Shown here: in pieces, positions 11,377 through 23,435 of the stretch
How positions within the stretch are numbered: the first letter of the stretch is position 1
Layout of the letters: each line of letters begins with the position of its first letter
Source of the DNA: Hyalella azteca
Lineage: Eukaryota > Arthropoda > Malacostraca > Amphipoda > Hyalellidae
Direction of reading: 5' to 3'
Length of the DNA: 64,000 bases
Assembly: GCF_000764305.2 (NCBI RefSeq)
Contig: NW_025946789.1
Coordinates: 124,001-188,000 of the forward strand
Made by a program: the position numbers and the translations under genes
Notes under the pieces: model-generated
The model's database searches: none
Seen by the model: only the letters and a program-made list of their open reading frames with translations
Told to the model about the DNA's origin: nothing

Positions 11377-13390
11377 TGAATTGATAGATAATAATCTCGA
11401 AGAACACCGCTCCCTAAAAAATGCTTCTGATTATTTAGCATGAAATTCACCTTGGAAAGTGTGATCCAATAGCGTCGCCTCTGGTGCACAAGGCACGAGG
11501 TCGCGGTAATGTCCCCAAGATAAATGAGCTGCTGGCAAGACCATCGAAAAATTGCTTATCCGGCCAATACCTAAAGTACGGAGGCGATGAGAATCTCCGG
11601 AGATATTCTCAGTTTTAAGTTTCGCAACGGATATATACATTATATTTATATCTGTTTTCTTTATAAAAGTCGGCCAATTGGTTAAGGAAGTTTGACGTCA
11701 TTTGGTCAGAATTTAACACGGCATTTTTTTCGGAAAGTTATAGTGCTCCATTAAGAAATCTCAATCATAAATTATTCGCTAACATGTTAATAAAAAATAA
11801 TATACGCCGGTTTTACTATGATACTGGAGAATTTATTATTATTGCCTTCGCGGTTTCTACAGCATTGTTTACTAATAGCTAGACGCAAAAGTAAAATCTT
11901 CTCATGAAACAGAAAAGGGAGCAGAAAGATTAATCAGGACAAAACATGGAGAGAAAATGTAGTTTCGGAAAGATTTCAGAGATTTCTGTGACATGTGGAA
12001 TGGGAGCAGTGAGTTGCGAGTTCGAGACCCAACAAGCTGTGAATGTTCTGCGATGTTAAGAATCGGCAACAAGCCTAAGGCCTAACAAATGCTGAAACCG
12101 CTTTTATTATTTTTTATTATTAAGTGAATGCCGGCTAGCGGCCTGGCGCTTGGCTACGTACATACCACGAGGAAATGAAGATTAAAAACAAAATAATTTC
12201 CTCGTTGAAGGCCAAATTCTAATAAAGATTAGTTAATTTATTGTACATGGTCAAGTTGTTTTTTGCGTCTGTTTAATATTTGTTTATAGCCTATTCAAAA
12301 CTGAGAGTTAACGTCAGTCGCGAGAACTAAAGTTTTTATCGCAGCTACCCACGATAATACGTAGAAAATTATCCTCTCAATATAGAAAACGGAATGTGGA
12401 GATTAACTTTACACACTGACGTAAAAACTCCACGCACATAAATTTTTAGGTGGAATTTATTTAACGTAGATACACCCACGCACAGTATGTATACACGTAT
12501 ATTTTTCATGCGGTATACACACAAATAAAACATACAAATTGGAGCCTATTGGAGGGGGAGAAATAACGATTGTGTTCGTGAATATCGTCTGCCAGAAAAC
12601 CAAATGCTTCATCAAGCTTGCAGAGATATGCGCCGCGGATCGAAGGCGCTCCTAATATTATTTTTTGATCATTTATTTACACATTGGAAGCATATTCGGA
12701 GATTTTATGTCAACGTCATATAGTAATGTTATAAATTAATCACTTGAATATTGATATACTTTAACCCAATCTCGATCAAGTTAATATAAAAAAGCTAAAA
12801 TAACAACCAGAAAAATCAACCGCAGACTTTCTAGCAGCAACCGGGAATAGAAGAAGCGATTCAAACAACATATATTATTCAAGAAATAACTTTTTTATCT
12901 CACTCATTGACAAAGCAATAAATTCCATTGCACAATTTAATTCAACTTCATCAAATTGCAGCTGCTAGAGGCCGCAGAAGCGAATTTTGTTATTCATGCA
13001 TAGGAATAATTGTGACTACAGTTCACCGGATGCAGTATCCCTGTTTCCATTTAACTCCACGGGAGTCGCTCGCCGCTGGATGCAAGCCAAACAAAAAGCC
13101 TATAAAACTCGGGACGCGTGAACGCGAATAAATCTAATTTATTGCCTGTATTCGTATTGCTATATACCGACCATTCTGCGTTCGCCTGGCTGCTGGTCAA
13201 GCGCTCGTTTCTGCTGCGCTAACATTTACTATGTTTGGCAAGCAGCGGTGGATGAGGGGAGCTGCTGCAGGTGCATGAGAATATAACGCATAACGGATAA
13301 GGATGTTAAGTCCAAATTAGTTCGTATTTTTAGGAGTTTATTCTTTATAACAAACGCACACCTTCGTTTCTATATAGAAAATGAGAGACC
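11377..13390. other. Intergenic, no supported gene
   Basis: About 2 kb of AT-rich sequence with no recognised gene, array or transposon. A B-box-like word (GAGTTCGAGACC, about 12018) has no matching A box upstream and is not called as tRNA. Confidence 0.45.
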
Positions 13391-13433
13391 TTTTTTATGT
13401 ACATCAAACATGATGTTTGGTGTACATAAAAAA
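13391..13433. repeat. Near-perfect 43-bp hairpin
   Basis: TTTTTTATGTACATCAAACA is followed after one central region by its near-perfect reverse complement. The two 21-bp arms differ at one position, which would be a G-U pair in RNA. It could be a relic of a very short inverted-repeat element, or a hairpin at RNA or DNA level. The loop is essentially absent, which argues against a microRNA precursor. Confidence 0.8.
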
Positions 13434-13738
13434 AAATTGAGACGTAGAATGTTTGCATTTACGTAATGAAAACGCAGCTGTATCGATCAGAACAGCTTTT
13501 CCCCAACTGAAAGAGATACTATCACGGAAACTTTATCGCGTTGTAACCCTGCTAGCAAGGTAACATATGAATATGGAATATCATATTACAATCAAACATG
13601 ATACTCGGCGACCAACCATCTGCCACTTTTGTTCAACGGTGCTCCGTCTCAGATAACGCTGTTTAAACAGATATGCTATTTCGTACCCGAGACATCGTGT
13701 CGATACGTTGCTAGATCGGCCCACATCTTGCGAGCTCT

Positions 13739-14203
13739 CTAGCTTGCGCCCATGATCCCTTGGACAGAGAGAGCATCAGCAGAAGTTACCGCATAGCCTA
13801 AGCAATGATGGCCGAGCGATGTGCAAAAGTTGTGTCGAGCGGGCAACAAATCCCGCAAGTTCAGACGCCGCAATCGCTGTGTCCGAACGGTGACTCGTCG
13901 AAGTTGCAAACTCTCCAGCTCGTCAAACTCGCGGCAATCGTAGTATACGAGCCTCGACCGATTGAAGTTGCAATGGCTGAAGCTTGATAGATTGACGTAG
14001 GAAGCTTGGACAATCGAAATTTTCAATAAATCGTGGAATATACGAGCGTCGAATGATCGAGGCAGCAGCTTGAACAGCTCGACAGAGAAGCTGTAATCTT
14101 GGCGAAGGAGCGTCGTCCTACCGAGGTTGTAACTCTGCAGCTCAGCCGACGAGAGGATAAAACGGCCGGACTTTGAAGCCCCAACATGATCGATGAGACA
14201 GCT
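13739..14203 (-). CDS. Hypothetical Leu-rich frame, possible exon
   Basis: An open frame of about 155 codons on the minus strand in a GC-rich patch. The longer frame begins at a GTG (14215); there is no good ATG. A convincing acceptor-like sequence (pyrimidines ending CTCCTAG) sits at 14203, so I give the span as a possible 3'-terminal exon. Toward the C-terminus two LxxLxL-type segments (ELESLQL and RLRRLNL) are spaced about 14 residues apart, and upstream there is AELQSYNL. This resembles a degraded leucine-rich repeat protein, but the spacing is irregular and no full LRR is visible. A decayed pseudogene or a chance frame are alternatives. Confidence 0.33.
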   Translation of the reverse strand, partial: SCLIDHVGASKSGRFILSSAELQSYNLGRTTLLRQDYSFSVELFKLLPRSFDARIFHDLLKISIVQASYVNLSSFSHCNFNRSRLVYYDCREFDELESLQLRRVTVRTQRLRRLNLRDLLPARHNFCTSLGHHCLGYAVTSADALSVQGIMGAS

Positions 14204-14215
14204 AGGAGACGGCAC

Positions 14216-15080
14216 CGAGAAATGGCTATTGCGCTTCAGAAATACGCGAACTTTCTCGGATAAATCTTATTCGAATCCTCTAGCTAGTTTGTTTGTTTTA
14301 AACTGTTAGGAATCATGCAAACGTGTTGCGATATTTGCGCTACGTACATCGCGACCTGAGACGACTTCTCTGCTTGAGCGCAAGGCGTCGTAAGAAAATT
14401 CCGACATTTTGCAAAAATTTCAGTCAAATGTTTCTGCAAAAAATACATTTTTACGTGACTAAGGTGCCAAAAATAAAGTATCCTCTGAAACATAATAAAA
14501 TTACATGATAGCACATGCTGGTATAGAGCACAGTTTTAGGTGGAAAACTTTTTGCAAAATTAATTACTCTTTGTTGAAAAAACTGAACAGGGTTGATGCA
14601 GGTGGAATGAGGGGATCAATGGAGATAACAGCTGAAGGCCATAAATGTGGTTTCAAACATAAAAATAGGGTTGAAGATTAACAAACAACAACAAGGTTCA
14701 TATTTGATAAAGGTTTGATCAAATTTTCAAATGAAAAAATCATGTACAAAATTATATTCCGAGTCCTGCATTATACATTATTCACTGTAAAAACACGACT
14801 ACAAACCAAAATCAGCATCGAGTTCCATGAAAATAACCAATGATACGGTAATACTAAAGAGACAGCCTGAATAGACTAATCTAAAATGAGGTCATTCACA
14901 CCAACACTTAACGATAAATTCTGATGATAATCATGGACACTCTAACAGGGTCCCAAGCACAGATCCCCAGAATGAAGACAAGCGAGGGTCATAGGCTTTT
15001 CAGCAGCAGACAGCAACGCAGCGCATGAAGACAAAGCGCTCTACCAAAACAAGATAAGCTTTGTTGAGCATCGAGCGGTG
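14216..15080. other. Intergenic, no supported gene
   Basis: AT-rich. Overlapping short frames on both strands at 14284-14514 show no family signature. Confidence 0.45.
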
Positions 15081-15760
15081 AAGACTCCTCCCTCTGCCTG
15101 TTTATCTCCCCTTCATCTCAATCCCCTCACAATCTTAACTGATTGCTTTCATTAGGCTTTGGGTCGCTCGCAATCCCCGACTCTGAAGTTCAATCCCTCT
15201 CCCTGCCCCTCCCGGTCTATTTTCCGCTCTCTCCCAAGCCCCAACGCCTCTTGTTATCTTTCCCTTCCCCATTGCCAGCCATTCTCTTTAGAACATTTTG
15301 GTTCTGGAATCGTCATCCTTTCTCTCTCGTTCGCTCATATCCGAATTTCCGGCATGGGTTCAACAAGCTCTCCGACCGTTTTTTGCTTCTCACTAGAACG
15401 CCTTTTCTTTACTTCCTCTTCTCGTGTATTCCTATCTACTTTCTACTATTATCAGCAGACGTCTAATCTAAACTTTCATCTCTCTCATTTCATCTTTATT
15501 GTTCGGAATAAACGCCATGGTCAGATCGTCTATGTTCCCCACGTCCGTCCTCAGTTCCTCCCATATACTCGACTGTCTCGTTTTATATTACGCCTCTAAT
15601 GCGTCAACTCTCAATTTCTCATACTTGGCAGGGTCATCAACTCTTCAACCTCTTTCACACACACTCACTACTGTTTTTAGCAGATTTAATCTTGGTATCG
15701 TCCACCGATATCATGTACACTGTCACTTGCTCCCACTAAACAGCCTTTGTATTTAGCACC
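15081..15760 (+). repeat. Pyrimidine-rich tract of about 0.7 kb
   Basis: The plus strand is dominated by C and T, with runs such as CTCCCTCTGCC and TCTCTCTC. Three overlapping open frames of 85-146 codons (15143-15756) read as Ser/Leu/Phe/Pro-rich low-complexity peptides, as expected of any pyrimidine tract. They are not annotated as genes. Confidence 0.6.
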
Positions 15761-18470
15761 TATCACGGGTACACTCTCAGTTGCTCCAACTAAACAGGCT
15801 TTATGTCTTGTATCTCTCACTGGTATATTCATATATTTTTGTTAATCTTCCACCTATTACACATGCACTCTGAGTTCTCATAAAAAAACTCTCTCGTCTT
15901 GTGTTTGAGTATATCTTCCATTAATTCTCTATATTGAACCAGCATTTTCTTACGCATCACAACGACATTGTTAAATTTGTCTCAAAGGAGGAATTTTCAG
16001 TCTAAAAAGCACGTTATTCCGTTCGATAATTTTTTGAAATCATTGATCATTTCGAAAATTCATATAATCACGCATATCAGTGCTAATAAACAGAATCAAT
16101 GTTCTATATATTTACATTAAGAGCTTGGTTGCTTCAATCTACAATGAGCTTACATAATTCAATTAAAAGTTTGAACATTGAAGAAATCGATCAAACAAAA
16201 CAAACCCATTGACGAAACTTAAGCAAAATAAAATATCCAATGATCATCAGTCCTTATCTCATATATGTGCCTTTATCTCATATACTGTATGTGCCAATGT
16301 ATGTGTGTGTGTATGTATATTGTATATGTATGAATATGCATGTATGATCGTATATATAATTTTTTTAATTCAATGTGGAGCTTTTTAACGAGTCATCGGG
16401 GTAACCACTTTTCTTCTATAAATAAATAACCTTCGAAGGTGCACATTCCTGCAATTTACTGGACATTCCTCGTTGCAGTTCAAAAAGCTCGTTGAAAGCA
16501 TGAGACTAACATGGGCAATGCAGTTCTACAAAGTCCATATTCCACACTGAGAATAGCCGGACTTTGGTCACCCTCGTCTACATTGAAGAGATTCGGTGAA
16601 TTTTGCAAGGCTATAAAGCAACTTCCCCTCTTGCATCCTCCATAGCATATTTTTATTTGGCCAGCTAACGCATTCGTTGAGCCATTCAAACGAATGGTCG
16701 GACGAGAGAGCTTTAATGCCGTCGTCGCTAGCGAGTTCATATGAATTCACAGGCCGCTGGCGAACGCTCACTGAAAGGATCGGCAAAACTACACATCAGG
16801 TGGATGAAACAGGACATTCAAACGAAACTCTGATTGAAATTAGAAGATATGTTTAATCTGAAGCAATGGAAAATTATATAAAGCGGTGAATGAAATCTGG
16901 AGTATGAAAGATACTAAACAGCATGTAATGTAAAGTTAAATTCTAATAAATCATTCATAATTTTAGCATTAAAAAACGATGCAGTTAATGAATAAAAATC
17001 GATGACTATGTTCGTCAAGCACGAGGAAGTATCAAGTTTTAAGCCTTGTAAGGATCAGAGAGCAAATAAATATCGTGCATGTTGGCCAGAAAAGAAGGTA
17101 TAACTTGCGTATAGGCAATTAATAACATTATTTTTCTGGGTAAAGTAAACATTATTGTTCGGGTAAAAATTGCACAGTACCAATAACGTAAATTCAAGGG
17201 AACACTTGCATGTAACTATGTGAGCATAATCTTAAGTGTCTCTGTACAACTCATGTTCCCACGTAGGCCCACGAGAATATCTCACAATTCCGCTTCGTAA
17301 AAAACTCAACTCGTCCGGAAAAATCCAATAGAACTCGATAGCGCAGCAGCCCAGCCTAGCAGAAATATTTCGGCGCTCTGAAACTTTAATGTTGAGGAAA
17401 TTTTGTTCTGGGAATTTATGAGAGCTATGAACGCAAACAAGAAAAGTCAGTGAAATTGATGAAGCGTGTTTGATGGGAATTTCACTCAACAAAATTTGCG
17501 TCTCAAGTGAACATAGAGAATTGAATGAAAAAACTGGTGAACTGAACTTCTTTCTCCTGGAATTTAGACGGCAAACTAAGGATCAAACAGGATAAAATTT
17601 ATTCATACGATGAACTTAACAAAGCTTTAAAGGTCGTAAACCTCCTCACCGAAATATGAGAATAGTCAGTAGAATTTTTACTTTATTCATTTCTGGTTCC
17701 ATCTGTCTACGGACTAGAAAATCTGGAAGTCAAATTCAAATGAATGTTTCCAACGATTTTCAATACACAATCTGTCGTCATACGATAATGTCGAATGTAC
17801 TGATGTCAGAATTTATTATTGAAAGAAAGGGTTGTGCTCAGATGAAAGAATGATCACAATTCCTAAACTACACTTGGTCTACAGAGAAAAATTATTTTTC
17901 GGTAAATTTGTTAATGCAAATTCGAAAATAATTTATTAAACCTTTTTATAAGAGCTAGATTAATTTTTAATAGTGATTACACCTCGCTTATAACTACTCG
18001 TTGATTTAAAATATCATTCGGAGCAAATGAGATGTATAGACTTCCAACACCCATTCGACTGGAATAAGAAATTCAGTAGTATGCATGGGTAGCAATAAAA
18101 TGAATGAATTCGGTAGTTAAATAACAAAGTCATATAAGATTTGAAAATTTTCTATTGAAAGTATGAGCAGTCAAAATTGCTGTCAATGAGGATAGGGAAA
18201 AGGGAGACCTCGGCATATACGTTACGCAGATGGTAGTCCATTAGGAGCTTCATCTGTCTGAACGGTCCAGAATGTGCAGCAATGGAAAGCTTTTAGCTGC
18301 TTCCGATCCGTTCTGCTCCAGAAAATATACAGAGAATATCAATAAAGATAACAAGAACAGACAAATTGTAGCCAATCAAAAGTGCAGAATTATTACATTT
18401 TGTCAGAGATAAGTTCTCACAGTTTCACACTTCACAGTTTCACAGAGATACTCACAGTTTCGCACTTCAA
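15761..18470. other. Intergenic with weak frames only
   Basis: This holds a TATG/TGTA-rich low-complexity patch (16280-16345). It also holds two overlapping minus-strand frames at 16480-16786 and one at 17232-17492 (86 codons). None has a recognisable domain. The 17232-17492 frame is slightly GC-rich and could be an exon, but nothing decides it. Confidence 0.4.
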
Positions 18471-18545
18471 ACGCGAACGTTATCATCAACGTAATAGATA
18501 ACGAGAACGTTATCATCAACGTTATAGATAACGCGAACGTTATAC
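18471..18545. repeat. 30-bp tandem repeat, 2.5 units
   Basis: Units begin ACGCGAACGTTATCATCAAC at 18471, 18501 and 18531 (partial). AACGTTAT and ATAACG give each unit a partly palindromic character. An irregular CACAGTTTC repeat precedes it (18417-18468). Confidence 0.85.
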
Positions 18546-19449
18546 TAAATTTAAGGATAATTAATAACTGAAGGTAACTTGGTAAATTTCTTGGTGAACT
18601 CCATGTTATATGCCTTCCACTTTGATTGAGACAAAATCAAAGCTTATTTCATCTTGTGCTCCCACTTTAGCACCATAAAATATTAAATTTTTGTAAGAGT
18701 ATACGGGATATAGTCCGGTATACGGTAAAAATATTGTATTTTTTTAGCACACGTGTCAAATTCTATTTTCTTCCAGTGGTATCGTCTTAACGACCATTTT
18801 AAAGTCCATTTTAATGATTCAACTTGAACTATTCATTAAACCAAAATGTGAATTTTTTCCGTGAAAAATTTCGCTCATAAATGGGCAGATGCAAAGCACA
18901 TGCATACTCAAGCATTACTGATATGAAACGAACCCGCTCATAAAGGACAAAAAATGTCTCATTTCTTTTCCATAAAATAATGAAGTCCTAATTTCATATA
19001 ATACATTATTTCACAAGACACAGTAAAAATGCAAAAAGCTCGCGTCATTTGTCCGTTACAGAAACAAAATAAAGATGATAAAAGTCTCCAGCAAAAAAAT
19101 AAGAACCTCAAGTCATATATCATTTGTCTGTGTCTGTGACAGAATTAAGGACACAAAGGCAGGACTGTGCACGTCGCACGACGCTATGAGTTTTATACAT
19201 GCAATAAAGCGGTAGAATTTATTGTGGAGCCTCGCGAGCCGCGTTCTCAAGTGAGACATCAAAGAGCGTCGGCATTAAAAAACCTCGCAAATTAAAGAGC
19301 TTGTTTCATTTTCGCGCGAACTGAGCCCGAGAGGGGCGGCACCGTGGGCCATGAATATATCAAATTCTGCACATGCTGACGATTTTCCGGACGCACTATG
19401 TTCTATGTTGATATACGTATATTGTACCAATTTTGTTTTAGTTGTTATG

Positions 19450-19662
19450 CACTGGTAGAAAAACTACCGTTAACGCTATTACCGGCGTTTCAGTGGCCGG
19501 TCGGCACGTGAAAAGAAACACCGTGTCGCCGTTTTTATTCTAATTTAACACTAGAAATCCGTAAAACATCTGATAAAAAAGGCGAAACAGTTTATTTTCA
19601 CGGGGCGACCGGCCACTAGAATGCCGGTGGGACCGTTTTTTCACCGTTTTTTCTAACAGTGT
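19450..19662. mobile_element. Inverted-repeat MITE with about 90-bp arms
   Basis: The left arm begins CACTGGTAGAAAAACTACCG and continues to a block containing AGTGGCCGGTCGGCACGTGA, then AAAC and TCGCCGTTTTTAT. The right arm, read as reverse complement, begins CACTGTTAGAAAAAACGGTG and contains AGTGGCCGGTCGCCCCGTGA and TCGCCTTTTTTAT in the same order. The arms nearly fill the 213 bp, leaving a short AT-rich spacer. This is the structure of a non-autonomous fold-back DNA transposon. No transposase and no second copy were seen, and no clear target-site duplication. Confidence 0.75.
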
Positions 19663-19815
19663 GGTTTTACACGTTGTGGTTATTTTTCACCAGAAATATT
19701 GAATTATGGCAATGCTATTGCACTTATTGTTTAAGGAAGCAAATATGCCTGCTTGCTCAATGTCTAGTTCCCAATAATATAACTGGTCATTGTTGACGTT
19801 TGCATCCATTTGCTG

Positions 19816-19930
19816 TAATACAGATACGTAATATGTAATATTTGTAATACAGATACGTAACATTAGTCAAAACAGATATACGTAATATTTGTCAATACAG
19901 ATACATAATATTTGTCAATACAAATACGTC
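19816..19930. repeat. Imperfect repeat of ACAGATACGTAATATTTGTC, about 5 units
   Basis: Units of roughly 22-24 bp centred on CAGATACGTAATATTTGTCA, with several substitutions and length differences. Confidence 0.75.
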
Positions 19931-20357
19931 AGCGAGTGAGTTTATGGAGGGGGTATACGAGTATAACGCAAGGCATATGGTATCGAGGTAGTTATTCCAT
20001 TCATTTATTTTGAACAAACGCTGGCTGAAAAATTGAAGATTTAGTGACCACCGAGCTATTTTGTTTGACAGCTGTTTTCTACAACCTTTCCAATACTGTA
20101 ATTATTGACATGAAAATTTTAGCCCTTTTTTTAAAACACGCGACGCTAACATGACATTTTTTATTGACTGTTGTTACAGCATATGTTATTTAATATTAAT
20201 ATTATTTACTTTAATATTATTTAATATTAAAGACTTTAATATTATTGAATATTATAATGCTTTAGATGAATCACCAGCGGAGGTAGCAGGCCGTGCTCGC
20301 AGCACTCACCGCTCTCATGTCGCCATGACAACGCTCAATCACGCCTCAGTGCCAGCC

Positions 20358-20780
20358 ACTCTTCTTCCTCTCTCTCATGCCTCATTCTCTTCATCAACGT
20401 TCCTATTCTTCTTCCTCTCTTTCATGCCTCATTCTCATAACGTTCCCCCTCTTCTTCCTCTCTCTCATGCCTCATTCTCTTCACTAACGTTCCTATTCTT
20501 CTTCCTCTCTCTCATGCCTCATTCTCTTCACTAAAGTTCCCATTCTTCTTCCTCTCTCTCATGCCTCACTCTCTTCACTAAAGTTCCCATTCTTCTTCCT
20601 CTCTCTCATGCCTCACTTTCTCTTCACTAACGTTCCTATTCTTCTTCCTCTCTCTCATGCCTCATTCTCTTCACTAAAGTTCCCATTCTTCTTCCTCTCT
20701 CTCATGCCTCACTCTCTTCACTAAAGTTCCCATTCTTCTTCCTCTCTCTCATGCCTCACTCTCTTCACTAACGTTCCCAT
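20358..20780. repeat. 48-bp pyrimidine-rich minisatellite, about 9 units
   Basis: Each unit contains TTCTTCCTCTCTCTCATGCC followed by TCA(C/T)TCTCTTCACTAA and GTTCC. One early unit is shorter. The 127-codon plus-strand frame across its left part (20151-20534) reads repeated Ser/Phe/Leu-rich peptide and is a product of the array. Confidence 0.9.
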
Positions 20781-21259
20781 TTGCTCTCATGTGTATATCT
20801 TCGACTCTCCTTAATTCGTGCACTATCTCATCACTATCGTCCTTATAACGAAATAGGTCCAAGCCTCGTAATTTGGAATTACGCTGTCGTGAGTATAGTG
20901 GCATATGAAGGATGAATAAAATGGTTAATGAATGACTATAATAATGATCAAAATTCAGATCCGAATAATACAGAAGCCTATAAACCGTGTTTCGTAAGCT
21001 CATGTCCTAACTTCTGAATCAAGCATTTGAGCCTTTCAGAAATACATGAATAAACACGAATCAAGAACTTTTATAAACCTAACCCTAAATAAGCAGTTTA
21101 CTACGCAAAACTTTACAAATAAATAAAAGACTTATATAATAAAAATATTCATGATTATATACAAAAACCTCACCAATCCACTAAGGAGATATGAAATAAA
21201 AAGACCGAATACTCAACACGTACCTCTGTTAGATATATGAACAATGTATAAGTAAATAA

Positions 21260-21282
21260 CATGTCTCCACGAGGTCACGTCA
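21260..21282 (-). repeat. 23-bp dispersed motif, copy 2
   Basis: This is the exact reverse complement of 6353-6375. It lies in AT-rich DNA with no gene; the span 20781-21460 otherwise holds only short frames with no recognisable content. Confidence 0.6.
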
Positions 21283-21460
21283 TAAGTAATTGAAAACACT
21301 AAATGAAATATTACACGTATCCTACCTAGAATAAAAACCAATAAGTTCTTTACGTTACATAACAACAATTTTCCACTCGAGATTTTAGAGCCCTCGGTTG
21401 AGACATCAGGTAAGTTTCAGAAAACAAAGTCAACTAAATGAATGTGCCAATAGCGTTATG

Positions 21461-21655
21461 TCCTCTGAAGCTCAGTACAATAATTTCATGATATTCATTG
21501 GATATTCTTCCACTATCCTTCCACTATTCTTCCACTATTCTTCCACTATTCTTCCACTATTCTTCCACTATTCTTCCACTATTCTTCCACTATTCTTCCA
21601 CTATTCTTCCACTATATTCTTCCTCTGAAGCTCAGTACAATAATTTCATGATATT
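21461..21655. repeat. 11-bp array bracketed by identical 35-bp direct repeats
   Basis: About ten units of ATTCTTCCACT (21503-21620) lie between two identical 35-bp direct repeats that begin TCCTCTGAAGCTCAGTACAA, at 21461-21495 and 21621-21655 (spacing exactly 160 bp). The plus-strand frame through it is a repeat artefact. Confidence 0.95.
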
Positions 21656-22056
21656 GCTGCACCTATAATTAGTTACTAGGACCTCAGTCAATGCTTCGGT
21701 GATACAAAAGGCAAGTATAAAGGCGATAAATACATTGACTTCTAAGTTTACTCATTGGTCGCCAAGAAAAATAGATAAAGTGATATTAGTTACAAGAAAA
21801 TGAGGAGGTGTATATTATATTCTACAGTATAGTTCATAACAAACCATGGCCCTGCCAATAGTGACAGTGATACCAGAAAGCCGAGGAGTTACTTGACTCA
21901 TGACTAATTAAATTATTCTTTCTTTAATTACCTAACCTTAAACTCGTAGCGAAACTTCTCTACAAATACCAAGGGCAAGATGACATAAAGAATTTTATGT
22001 CATTCCCAAGAGAAGAGTTCATCACAGAACCTGCCTCCATCGCCAGTAATTCTGAT

Positions 22057-22263
22057 AGCAAGAAAACGAAGAAGAAACTGCGGTACTTTCTGAAGAATTC
22101 TGGACCAGAGCCGGGACTCGGCGGCTCGTAACTCAGCGGCTCGATGGAATCATCGGAGAGAGCAAGAAGACGAGCAAGAAACTACGATATTTTCTGAAGA
22201 ATTCTGGACCAGAGCCGGGACTCGGCGGCTCGTAACTCAGCGGCTCGATGGAATCATCGGAGC
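22057..22263. repeat. 104-bp tandem duplication
   Basis: Copies at 22057-22160 and 22161-22263 share GAATTCTGGACCAGAGCCGG and GGCGGCTCGTAACTCAGCGG without change. The first 40 bp have diverged more (AGCAAGAAAACG against AGCAAGAAGACG). Confidence 0.9.
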
Positions 22264-23266
22264 AGAAGCGACCCAGTCATTAATATCAGCGATGCCAGTG
22301 AACAGAAGCGCTTGCAGTGAGCACCCAGTCATGATAAATGGTCTACCCTAATGCACGCGAAATATTAAACTGCCGGCGAAGATGTGCTCCCACATTTCAA
22401 CTCTGCTACATCAACCTTGTACTGCGGCTAAACCTTTGTGTTCGAGGGCAGGAAATTCTGATGTTATACACGTATGGCGAAGATGGTAAAAATAACATCG
22501 TTTAACACTGCGGCATTAAGTTCTCTTATTCATTGAAATCTAAGACATGCATTGAAAATAGTTAAATAATACAAATAGCTGGAAGCTGCAGCGAGACCCT
22601 GAGCGAGTTATGTGATCATTGATCATGTCCAATGCACACGCTGTGAGATACTGGCTTTACTTTCCGCCTTACGGACGGAAAGAGAGCAATACTTGATTAA
22701 ATTAGACTGTGCTAGTGGCAGTGAGAATGGTGAGCGGTTTGCTATCACGACGAGCGCATGCTTGATTAATGGGCTCACTTAGTCTACTACAGGCATTCGA
22801 AATTATAATGAATGTGCCTAAAAAATTTCGAATGTAAAGCGTTAATGCCTATCTTTATTCAACATCTACAAGATAGGGATCAAAATTATTGTTAATAGAG
22901 ATTCAATTTATTTTAATGTGGTGAAAAGTAACAAATTTAAGCCAAATTTCAGCGCCAGACAAGTCCAGCGCATAATTAAAGTTAATTAACGAGTGTCCGT
23001 TTTTTGATTACAAAGCCGAGTGAATATATTGCACATTAACGGATCTAAAAGCATGCAACAGAAAATTTGAATGTAAAAACTATTAGTATTTTCTAGGTTG
23101 CAAAAAATTTAAGAAGAAAAATGGAAAAAAAGTATTGAGTTCCTACACCATCCTATAATGACTAGGGTGATTTAAATAATCCTATTAGTCTTAGTGGATT
23201 TCATAACGAAAATCTAAGTCGTACCACCGAATGACATTCCTTACGATTCAGTCTGTCAAAAACATT
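22264..23266. other. Intergenic, no supported gene
   Basis: AT-rich sequence with no supported gene, array or recognised mobile element. Confidence 0.45.
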
Positions 23267-23402
23267 AAATGAACTGTTCACCATAACGCTACTAGTGCAC
23301 AAATGAACTATTCACCATAACGCTACTAGTGCACAAATGAACTATTCACCATAACGCTACTAGTGCACAAATGAACTGTTCACCATAACGCTACTAGGGC
23401 AC
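23267..23402. repeat. 34-bp minisatellite, 4 exact-length units
   Basis: Units start with AAATGAACTGTTCACCATAA at 23267, 23301, 23335 and 23369, with one or two substitutions each. The array ends about 33 bp before the recognisable coding part of the LINE remnant. Confidence 0.95.
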
Positions 23403-23435
23403 AAATGAGTTATTTAATGAGTTATTACAGTATTT

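Noticed and set aside
10772..11407. Repetitive frames of up to 150 codons over the 20-bp and 17-bp arrays
   Set aside because: Repeat-derived, open in several phases and crossing from one unrelated array into another.
12010..12035. B-box-like GAGTTCGAGACC as a tRNA gene
   Set aside because: No A box or foldable arms at the required distance upstream.
13391..13433. MicroRNA precursor
   Set aside because: The hairpin has practically no loop and the arms are too short and too perfectly palindromic for a normal precursor.
15143..15756. Three overlapping plus-strand frames of 85-146 codons
   Set aside because: They lie in a pyrimidine-rich tract and encode low-complexity Ser/Leu/Phe/Pro sequence in all three phases; no motif or splice signal supports any of them.
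20151..20534. 127-codon frame beginning MTFFIDCCYSICYL
   Set aside because: The N-terminal part is AT-rich hydrophobic read-through and the rest is the 48-bp pyrimidine array; no independent support.
23405..23435. ATG start for a 60-residue gene ending in the LINE motif
   Set aside because: The ATG is in sequence between a minisatellite and a truncated LINE; the recognisable protein is only the C-terminus of a reverse transcriptase.
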